Positions 51,101-63,100 of a stretch of DNA of 64,000 nt are shown here, one piece after another. Positions within the stretch are counted from its first letter, which is position 1. Each line of letters opens with the position of its first letter. The notes below the pieces were generated by a model. The model had not been told where the DNA came from and made no database searches. It saw nothing but the letters and a program-made list of their open reading frames with translations. The position numbers and the translations under genes were made by a program. Origin of the DNA: Lingula anatina (Eukaryota; Brachiopoda; Lingulata; Lingulida; Lingulidae); NCBI RefSeq assembly GCF_001039355.2, contig NW_019775839.1, positions 62,001 through 126,000 of the forward strand. The letters run 5' to 3'.

Positions 51101-54100
51101 CTTCATTTACTGTATACATATGAGAGAGAGAGAGAGAATGAGAGAGAAAAAGAGGGAGAAGTCTCTGACAAACAGCTATTTTGCACAGTATTTCACTTTT
51201 ATCCGAACTTTAGTATTTCACTTTTATCCGAACTTTGAAGTATGTAAAGCAATTTCATTAATTGAGAGTTTTGGCAAGGCCTTCTGTATGACGTATAATG
51301 TGCGACGTCATCACTTTGTGCGTAATTTTTCTCAAGGACAAGTCATAAGTCATACGGCACTATGTATGAATCGGTGATTACACGTAGGTAAGAAACGTAT
51401 CAAATTTAATAGATTTACGCTTATTTCTTTCAAGTTTAACATACTGCAGAGGAATATATAGGGTGTTAAGATTCCACTGAATCACTTTTAGACGCTGTCG
51501 GTAGAAATACTCTGTGAAAACAGCTGGAAAAACAGCCAGTCAATCAGTCGTCCGTAGTAGCATCAAATTCAATTTAAGTTGATTTTTTTTCATAAACAAC
51601 AGGATCTGCGGCATCAATTGACGTAAATAACACATTCCATTCAACATCTTAATTATTCATGTATCTAAAAAGAATCCAAATATTATAATATTTATATATA
51701 ATATAAATAAAAATAATATTAAAAAACCGCATACGGAGTGAGACCTGCCAAAACCACTGCTAGCTTTCTCGCGTACGTAAAACGTATTACGTATTGACTA
51801 TACGTTACACGTCATACGGAAGGCCTTGCCAAAACTCTCTAATGTTAAAAATAATATTAAGTCATGCAAACCTCCTGCTCTCTCATGAACTTCTGTGAGG
51901 CGGCCAAAACTGCGCTGATTGTCCTTTGCAGCCCAGGAAGATTGGGTAGTGGGTTACTGTTCAGCTGCAATACAGGTCCAAATGAGAAGATGAAAATACG
52001 TAAAAATTGCATAAATTGAATCGTATCACAGATCCAATAGTCACTGAACAGAATATTTCTTTGACTATTTGTTGATCACATTTTGCTTTGGTTGTAAATA
52101 ATGGCAACACCCTTATGCGACAGTGATCCTTTTTAGAGTAAATAATGAAGACAAATAAGAAGAAAACAAAAGAAGAATTGACTTAAGAAGAAAACAAATA
52201 AAGAATTGACTTACATATCTTTGTACAATCTGTCTGATGTACAATTCTTCTACCTCAGCACTAAGCTGCCCAAAGTCCCAAACCAATGGCAGCATACTTT
52301 GTGGCAATGCTTGAACTCTGTAGACAAGTTGTCTCATGGGCACATGGCCTGAAGAAAGAGCACAGCAACTGAATTATAGCAAAGGCATACTTAAGGGTGT
52401 ACACAGTGTCATGGTATAATTACTGTCACAAGAACACTCCATAAATGTATGTCTTTTAAATAACATGCACCCCAATTACTGTAAATAATAAACTTTATTA
52501 CTCCAAAATCACTATATTTAATTGGACTAAAATGGAATCTCTTCATTTTAATTTTCAAATTAATAACTGTTAATACTTACCTAGTTTGTCTTTGGTGTTT
52601 TCTGCTTCTATGTGATAACCTAGCCCAGACTGTTCTAATCTTCTGATCATGTCTGTTGAATGCCTGTAATGAGTTCAAAATATAAACTTATTATGAATCA
52701 TAATGAATATATAAGTATATTATTACTCATTAAAGTACTGATAAATTATTTGTTCTTTAATAAGCAGTAGGTAATCAAAATATCTTTAAAGTTAAAAATT
52801 GTGTCAGGGTTAATCAATTCTGATTTTATATTGTTTCTCAAATGGTCAAAATTGCAGTTTTAGATTCTAAATATGGTGGCACCAGAAATAGCAAATCTGA
52901 TACTTTTCTACAAGCATACCTTCTATAAGGATTGCAAGCAGCAATGATCTTCAGGCCATTTTTATTGAGGGGAAGTTGTTTTCCACTCAAAGTTCCATCA
53001 CACATCACTTCTTTGATCAACCCTATAGCCTCAGTGGTGTTAGCTTCATCAAAAAACAGAACTGTGTGGATAGGGTAAGGGGAGCGTCTATTGTTTTCTT
53101 TTGCTATGTCCATAGCTTGTGTGACTTTCTTTGCTATGTCTGTGTGAGTGGTCCCTCCATGCACCTTTTGTTAAAACAGATATTATGAAAATGTTTTAAT
53201 AAGTATTAAATGGCTTGTAATTCCACAACAAAACAAATAAGCAATTTAATAATTTCAAAGTAAAAATTCTTATTAAAATCAACTAAAAAGCATAAAAAAC
53301 CCATGAACTGAAATTGCTGGACATTAAATCACACTGGACAAAAGCAAGCAGATTCTACTGAAAGGGGAGTTGAAAATTATTACTGTTCACCAAAAAAGCT
53401 TCCAAATGAAAGAACTGTAACAAGACTTTACAATTTGCTATATATAGCTCTAAGGTGATACAAATGTACCAAAATTTACTTATAAAAGATATATATTATA
53501 CCTATTTATTTATTTATTTATTTATTTATTTATTTTTTATTAACCAAAGAGGATCAAGATAAATGACACTTAGGCATGAAGGAAAACAGAAAAAGTCTTC
53601 TTACCTTCATCAAGATCATGTTCTGTATATCTGTGCCCACCGGTTTCTGTAGATCGCATAAAAATTTGATCAACCTGGTCTTCCCGCACCCAGTCTCCCC
53701 CATTATCACAACTGGGATACCACATCTGGAATGAAACATTGGAGAGTTTTCAAATTTAAAGAAATTCTCATTCATAAAGAAGAAAATTACTATGATCACA
53801 TGTACAATCGCAAATGATATAAAAAATTCTGTAGTTTTACTACCTGTTATAGAATGCTTGTTGGGTTAGAGTTATTGTAAAAATGTACTGAAACTAAAAA
53901 ATGGAAAAAAATTGCAATCTTCTAACATAATACAAGTCTAACTTCTCTTTGCATATCACAATAAAGGACATGTTTTCAACCTCTTTCACTTATAATCTAG
54001 ATAACACAGCAGATCTAATTATTGAGTCTCTATGAAACTTGATTTACAAAAAATAACTTCTGGAGGCAATATTTTTCATCCAATTATTAGGTTTGCAAAA

Positions 54101-57100
54101 TTAATAGAATTTCAAGGACTTATACCTGAATCCCATGTGAATGGCCAGCATCTTTTTCACATTGTCTGTTGTCAGTTCATAAGTAGTATCTGGATCATGG
54201 ATGTTTTCCTGGAGGCCCATCACACTGCATAACTTTATTATCTTCTGCAGCCTATTAATTTAATTGGTAAAATTTTTTAGGATACTGTAATCATTTATTA
54301 TAATACAAATACCAAAAATGAGTTTTTCCCCACATCTAACTATTCAATAATGCATTAATTTTTGTGCTGATTCAAAACAATGAAAAAAACAATGTATAAG
54401 CATAGGCATCTCAAAGCTTTAATCATCAATTTAACACCTTTCTATTTTAAAGTGGGATAGCAACCAGTATGAGGCGTAACTTCATCCCTGAGCAAGATTT
54501 TATCATGAAAATTGGCATAGTAGACACCAAGTGTATGTGCTACAATCCCGTGCAAGCACTTTGGATTCAAATGCATTTGTCCTATTGGAGTTTTGAGCCT
54601 CTAAATACAGATTTTAATTGAACAAAGGGACATTTTTTTTGCTTTATCAACTATAATCTGAACTTAGACTTTTAAGAAAAATTGCCAGCAGGGTTTTGTA
54701 GTACTTAATGGTGTCATTAAATTGGAATAAAACAGTGATTGTGGTAGCAGTAAAAGAGAAATCTGAGAAACAGATTTTTGTTTTTTTTACCCCAAAATTG
54801 TAATTATGACATCACCCATTAGATGACATATGTCTAAATGTTAATTAATATAGTCACAGAACACTGAAGGGTGACCTTAACAAATTCCAATTCTGTTTCA
54901 ACTAATAAATATGCAGCCCTAAGAAATAAACAAGGCAGCAAAGCTGTCAAATGTACAGACAAAAACAAAATAAAAATACAGAAAAAGGGGCATTTTGTCA
55001 ATTTTGATGCAATAATAAATAATGCCTATAATAGCACTGTCAATCAACACTGAATTTTAATCATGCACAACGGGTAACATGGTCAATAACAGAAGCAGAT
55101 CCAGAGGTATGTTCTGACATTATTCCAAATTATCTTTGTTGATCCATCCTCCATTTTTGATGGTCTTCCAACAGAAAAAACAGATACCCATCAATGTGAA
55201 CTTTAAAATCTGACCGTCTTCCGAAAGACCCAGAAGACGGCCTTAATCTGCCCCTGCAATAAGATTACAGTTTCAGAACTATGAGAGTTCAAATTCAAAT
55301 AATGAAAATCCCAATATTTGAAAAATGATAACAGTGCATAAAATAATATTACATAAAAACCAATGCAACTGCTTATGTGGAAATACAGAAAATGTGAAGA
55401 GCTTCAGGTGTTTGAAAAAAAATTTAAAAAGAAAACACAAAAATATTCCAATAAAGCTGCTATTCAAACTTTTAATCTTGCTATATTAACATGATATGTA
55501 TAACCCCAATGTGTTTGAGGATAATACAGCATTAATGTTGGCGTTACACATTTTTTTCTTTTGTAAACTTATTTGCAATATACAACAGCATTTACCTGCA
55601 TAATTATCACCAATTCCTAATTATGTGACACAGTTAAGAGAGCTTAACCTATGGGGCTTTACTGGAAAATCTCAAAGTGTGTTTTATGTAATCCTATATA
55701 ATGGGCACTTGGAAATTAATTAGGCAAGTGATTTTATAGCTCTGAATTTAGCTTGTGACTACCCCAAGGGACAATTACCACCATCCATAAACAGTAGCCC
55801 CATATAGCACTCTATAGGTCTGCATTGCTTCCAAAACAGAAAACAATCAAACTGATTTTCCAACACAAACTGCACTTCAGTCTTATGAAACTTTTCAGTA
55901 AGTTTGAGTATCACAAGAAAATGGTTTTTCCTTAATGGTCATTCTGGCAGTGATGTCCAAAATAGGGTTTTCTTCATCTTTTATCCAATATAACATAATG
56001 ACATCAATTTTTAATAATAAAATAAAAGTATCATGGATATTCAGAAAATGTGACATGGAAAGGTCTTCAAGGCCATGGAAGTTCAGAGTCACACCTTCAA
56101 AATGCCAAAATGTAAACGAGATAAGTGTACTGAAATGATTTTCTTTCCACTTTCAACACTTTTTTTACATATAACAAAACAATCAATTTAGTCGTTTTTA
56201 AATGAACAACTAAGAAAATTGTTGACATAGGAAAAATATCAATAGAACAATTTTAAATGTCCAGTTTGCTCCATTCTGAACATAGTGAATGATTGAATCT
56301 GACAAACTGTAAAGATGAGTTTATTTCGATTTTTTGACACTTTATTACACGATGCACAATAACAGGTTTATCATCATTTTTATATTATCAACTAACAATA
56401 TTGTAAAGATACAGAAAATGTCAAAGGAACACCTTTACATATTTAATTAGTTCACAAATGAGATTGTTGACATGCCTAAGAATTAAATCTGAGGAAAAAA
56501 CACTTATATACAAAAAAAGGCATAACTTCACCAAAACTGAATCAATCGAACTTATTTTTGAACTTTATCTGTATTTCAGTAAGACTGATCACCCCTGTTA
56601 TTTGCAAGACAATTGGCCAATTGATTTTCCTTGAAATGTGTTATTGGTATTGGAAATATGCTGAAAAAAGTGAAAAAAAAAACAGCATAACTTCCATAAA
56701 ATTGCTCCGATCACACCGATTTTCGAACTTGACCTGCGTATTATAAATATTTATCAGTTTTGTAAGTTTCAAGCCAAAAGGTAAAACAGTTTTTCACTTA
56801 TCGTGTTATCGGTGTTGCATATATGCTGAAAAAAATGAAAAAACAGCATAACTTCCATCAAAATGGCCTGATCATGCTGATTTTCGAACTTGACCTGCGT
56901 ATAATGAATATTCATCAGTTCTGTAAGTTTCAAGCCAAAAGGTAAAATGGTTTTCCACTTATCGTGTTATCAATGAAAGTGCACGGCGACGACGACAGAC
57001 GCAGGTGATGGCTATATGTACAGACACATCTGTGTCTGTACATAAAAAGGGATGATTCCTTTTTATAAGCCTTAACTTAACAGGACATTAAAATACATTT

Positions 57101-60100
57101 TCTTTCACACAAATAACACTGCAGTTGACTTAAAACCTACCTGGGCAAATTGTCAAAGTTTTCATTCAGGGGCACTCTATTTGCCATGAGGGCATCTTTC
57201 AACTGAGCTGGCATGACTCCTCGTTCAATGATTTCGTTTGTCTGATTGTCAACAATGTCTCCATTTTGATTGATATTGAACCCCATGAATGTCATGGAGT
57301 GACCATCAGCATTGAAAAAGGTGTATGGATGAGAACTGAAAGATACATACAGCTCTTGCTTAACATGTATGGTTTTTCACTGGACAACTACTTGTCATAA
57401 GAACTCATCAAAAATTTTGATAATATAACATCACTGAGCATAATTTTGACTTTGTTACATGTACAATAATATGCAGAGAAAAAAGTTGTTGAAGAATACA
57501 ATTTCTGCTTCAGAAAACAATCCCAAACCTGAGTTCCCATCTCCGCTTCAGCTGGAAACGAGCCAACACATCTTCTTCTTCTTCCTCTGCTAACCACATC
57601 TACATTTAACAAATAAACATCACTTCAATATTACAGTAATCTCCGGCAGTTTTTTATAACTGTTAGATCTATAATGTTAGACTATGCCACTATTAGAGCT
57701 CATCTGTGCATCAGAGGTCTGTTAATTATGGTTTCTTTTACTGTTTGGAGTTGTTTTATATAATTTAAAAAATCCAACATGGGCGTCAACAGCCAGAGAA
57801 ATGTTTTTACTTAAATTTGTTGTTTTTGGCTTTCCCTTGAGAAGTACCTGATGTCCTGGTGTCTGTTCTGATATATCCAATGATCTTGTAGCAAAGTCCT
57901 TTGACATCTGTATCATGAATCTAACTACAAACTGAAGAAATCCTGGGAGGTCTCCTGATGCAGCTGCACTACAGAAATTTGAATTTTCACAATCTTGGAG
58001 TTGGGTATTCAAAAACCATACAAAATGCCGTAATTCAGCCCAGGATGGGTCCTCAATTCCACAGTATCTGTAAAAAATAAAAATATAATAATAAAAGAAA
58101 CAAAAACAACAAATTAATTAAAAAATACAGCATGAAATATGACATCTAGGATGGCTAGTCAATTCAAACACTTTCATCAACAAATCAAGGAAACACCACT
58201 TTAAAAAATGGCTCACAAAAATCCATCTGTCATCCTTTAAAAGAACTTCCACCAAGTAGATGACTTTGTTACAAAAATTCGCTTGTGAAAATTCAAATGT
58301 ATGTTGGTACCTCAGGAGCACCTGAAGGCACTCAGCATGAGTTTTCTCTGGTGTGCGGGGATTAACACCTCCCAGACCTTGCCCCTGCATCATTCTGTGT
58401 AGATACTGGAATGGTCTTTGGAATATGACACTGCGGAACTCTGTATCATCCATCAATTTATCATGTGCAGAACAGTCTGAAATTATTTACAAAAGCAGAC
58501 ACTTTGACAAAACTTAAATCCAGATTAATTGACCAACACACTGACTTGGCAAAATAAGACTTATTATTATTTTAATTACTAATACGAATCATGCAAAACC
58601 ACATGACTAATGTGAATCATGCAACAACTACATGCTTATCTAAAATAAAAAAAAAATTAATTGTTGACTTTTAAGCCTTTGGTGCACCAGAAAAATCAAT
58701 TTTACACCTGCTGATCAACAATTTACAACCAATGCATTAAACACTGTTGAAACTGCAAATGAGACAATTGCTATATTACTTATTTAAATACAAATGTTCA
58801 GTACCCTGTGGTTTCCTCATATCATTGATGAGAATGTGCAGACTTTCCTTGGGTGATCTACACTTGACACTGGGCAAGAGTGTCAGGATGTGGTGAACAA
58901 ACTGAACTGAAGGCTGCACATGTCCTCTCTGGAGCACAAACAAAAGAAAGCTAGGCCTGAGGGAAACTTTTCTTTGCAAGTAAATGCCATTAAACCGTCT
59001 TAACATCAATATGCAGCAGTAATGTAGTAGCTCTTATTCTTAAACTTTATATCTAACAAGTCTTTGTTGGTCTTAACTGCAGTTGTGAAGTCTTACTATA
59101 TGTACTAAACAACAGCTGCATGTAACAAAGGAACTGGAGATTATGATCAGATAATTAAGTACTGTCTTCTACCTGCCCCTTTTCACCTTGAAAAATACAT
59201 GAACAGGTCACACCAATTCCAGAATGCATGTCCACGTAAATAAAGAAACAAAATACTTTTAAAGAACTGTGAAAAACAAGCGCCTCACCTGATGATGAAC
59301 CTCTTGTCTCATCATGAGTGGCAATGTTTCAATGACGTACAAGTCCCAAGGGGATTTTCTCCATATGTACCCCTTTTCATCCACCAGAGCTCCCAGAACT
59401 AACAGGTTGAAAAGTAGGTTGTCTACACCTTCTTGTACCTGTCAGACATATCATGGAAAAATTTTAGAGGAAAAAAAATAATAAATGGAAAATTAAACCA
59501 GACTTTCATCAAAATACTTAGTGAATACAGATATATGTATCACAGGGATATCAAAAGGCAATATATTATTATTATTATTATGCACTGTGTGTATTATCAG
59601 AATAAGAAAACCTGCATAATATGCTATTTTATTTTCAAAATAAAATATCAATTAATCAAACATAGGACTTACTTCATGTGCAATGTCAAGGTGAAAAAGT
59701 CTGGGGATTGTCTGGCCTGGGGTTGGGGTATAATTCAGTAAAGTTGACAACACAGCTGAGTAATTCACAGTCTTTTCTTGCAGTGGTATTGTAATGCTCA
59801 CTTCCATTCTCTGCATAGATGGATTCAATATCTTGACTTGTTTAGCTAATCTCCTAGCCACTAAGGTCTTTCCAGCTCCAGCCCTCGTCGACATTACTAC
59901 ACGTACACAACATCTACCATTCACAAAAAAATTGAAAAATAAATAAATAAATTAAATAAAAATCATAAATAGATAATATGATAAAAGAACACCTATAGGT
60001 CTTAACAAAAGAAAAAAGGTATACATTTTGAAGACATGAAAAAACAAATTATTTCTAAACTCCTACCAATGGCAGTATCTCACATACAGTGCTTTTGACA

Positions 60101-63100
60101 TGTGCTATACCTGCAAAGCACAAAACATACAAGTGAAATAATCTAACAATTAAACCCACCAAACCCTTTTCATCTGGTTTATCCTAAATGTTAATCTGTA
60201 TAGAAAGAAGTTTACATTTTTTCTCAATTCACTCACTTTTCAATGTCCAAAGAGGAAACTGGTTTTAAAGGACCCTCAGGCACACGTTGGAACTGTTGTT
60301 TCAAATAGTTCTGTATCTCTCTCACAGGGTAAATCAGTGGAGATTGTACGCGGTACCTGTCCAAGGCTGACACCAGACGTGCCTTGTCTTCTCTTTCACT
60401 GCTACATAAAACAACCAGTTGATAGTCTGTAAAATTAGAGAAATGGAAAATTGTTATGGTTTTGATTCTGGAAAATAAAAAATAAGAAAAAATGACTAAT
60501 GTCCTCCGCTTTTTTCTACATACAAGAGACACTGATAATGTTTTGCATATCTTACAAACCGCATGCCATTTTCAGATTTTTGAAGTGGCAACTATAGCTT
60601 TGTGCCCTGACATTCTTGCCTGTTGTTCTCTTGACCAGTTTTTCTTCTGCTTTTTCAGTAACTTCATAGTCCAACATGTCAGCATTGACCAAGCAGTAGA
60701 TTTTCCCAGAGTCATCTTGCACAGCCCTATTCAAAAGTAACAACACCTGAAAAAGAAAACAAAACAATCAAATTTTTATTTTGGAACCAATTAAAGTGTA
60801 AGTCCCTTCCCTTTGCTATATCATTCATTAGTGATACATGTTAATTCCTGTATTCAAGTATACTTAACCAGTGAGCGGCATTACATTTGAAACAAATCTT
60901 TTGACTGCAAGATGCAATCTGAATTTGTTAAGTCTCCTGGATAATAGGTAGCAATAAAATATGATAGCCTTGGAGAGGAGTAAAATGCATGGTACATGGG
61001 CACAATTTCAACAACTTAAATGGTTCACATTTGGGGGTTAGGTGTGGGCAAATGGCTGCAGTAGTTATAAATCAAAATCCAAGGAAAAACTTTTCCAGTG
61101 TTCTCTGCATCTGCTTAACACCTATTACTGTTCCAGTGCCCATGGTTCTGAACTTACTTCTTCCACTGTGGTTTTTGCTGTACAAACCAGCACTTCATCT
61201 TCAGCTGGCAAAGGTTTGGTAGGATCCAACATGTACACAGACAACACAGCATTCAATATGTCAGCTGTATTAATAAAATGCAATTCAGTACATAGAACAG
61301 ATGATTTCTGATTTAAAAGTCACTTTTTATCATTAAATTTACTATTTTCCTTCAAGGAAATAGTTTCACAAAAGGACCAAACGATTGTTTTCCTCCTGCT
61401 CTTGGATGAATGCTCATAGATGAACGCAATATATTATAATCAATCTACAACATTTTTAATTGAATGTGTTAATACATTAGGAAAAGGACAAAAGTCTTAT
61501 CCATCTATAAAAACACTGTATTTAAGTTAATAAACTTAAAGCAATAAAAAAGCAAATACATCAGACTAAATAAACAAAGACTTACCTTGTGGACACACTA
61601 ACAGATTAGGTCTTCCTTTCTGCAAACAGGTTTCAGGGAATGTCCTTTCGAGTTTCACTGGTTCTAGAATCAGCACATTAATACAAAAAACGAAAATACA
61701 TGTAAAACTGTAAAATCAGTTCTCCAAGCTGGTACACATACAGACATTTAACTAGGAAAAAAAGAAATAGATTTACTGACATCAAGGCATAACAGATGGC
61801 TAAGGTTTAAGAATTCTAAAAAAAAATTAGCAATTATCACCTCATCAAGAGATATTGCCTGTGTAAAATAAGTGCATGTTTCCGTGTCTGTATGTAATAT
61901 TACTCAAATATCAAAGTTAAATGGAACTCAAGTTATTAATACCTAGACGTGCAAGGTGAGCTAACATCAGACCTAGATGCTCAATGCTAAGGTAATCAGA
62001 GACACTTGTAGCAACCTTCCCAAAGAAATTCCCCCACAGCTCTTCTAACTGGTCTTTCAATGAGCTTAAAAATCAAAATTAAATGAAGATCAAAATTTGA
62101 AACTTACAGTAACAATGAGTCCAGTTACTTAGTAAACTAATATAATACATATTCACCTTAAATCCTTCTAATAACAATCATTTAGAGAGTGCATAAAAAA
62201 AGTTACTAGCAAAAATCAGAAATTGACAATTACAGGCTATTGGAACTAATATGATCAATTTAACCTTTTTTGTTTTTTCCCCAATGTAGATTGAAGCAAT
62301 TCTGCAGCCAAAGTGCCCATAGACATTCCAGCACTGAGTCTGGCAAAAGTCAGGTCAACTTCTTCAATATCTACTTGATGGTCTTGACCTGCAGGGGTAC
62401 AAATTGTGGCTTGCAACTGTCCTCTCTGAAAAGCATTCCAGTTGTCCATACACCACAATAACCCTGAAACAGATGTAGGTTAAAATTTTTTAAGTAAATG
62501 TTAAACTGGCAATGTATTGGCACTTCTTTTACCATAAAAAACAAAACCTCTTAATACTGGACTTGGATGTTATAATGACACAAGCTGACGTTGAGAATGG
62601 TATCATATATGATTGGATCTTTTATTGGAGACCAAACAAGCCCTGAAAGCCAGAATAAGCCAACCCAGAAGTTAAGAGGCACAAAACATGATCAGCCCAC
62701 GTGATCACTGACACTTGTTTCCCTGTTTAAGTTTGGTACGTGGTATCAAACACAAGGTCGGATCCTTGCATTATTATTTTGTTAAATCAGTATCAGTTTA
62801 ACTTTTTCCTTTATAGTGACATCACTCTCCTAGATGAATCAGAACATTCATTTGTGATACCAGTTTGTCTTAAAAAGACTTAATATACCTTCATCAACAT
62901 CCTCAGGACCACAGTTTTGAAGGGCCATGAGGGCAAGGTTTTCTGGATAACCTGCTTCTTTCACAGCTTCAAGAAAAGTCTCCACTTTCTGTTTTTCCTC
63001 AACATCATCAGGCATTTCACTTGCATTGGGCAGCTCTTCAGTCATTTCAGCATCGTTCTGCTCCTCTGTGTTTCTCCGTTTCTCCATTTCTTGGAGATCC

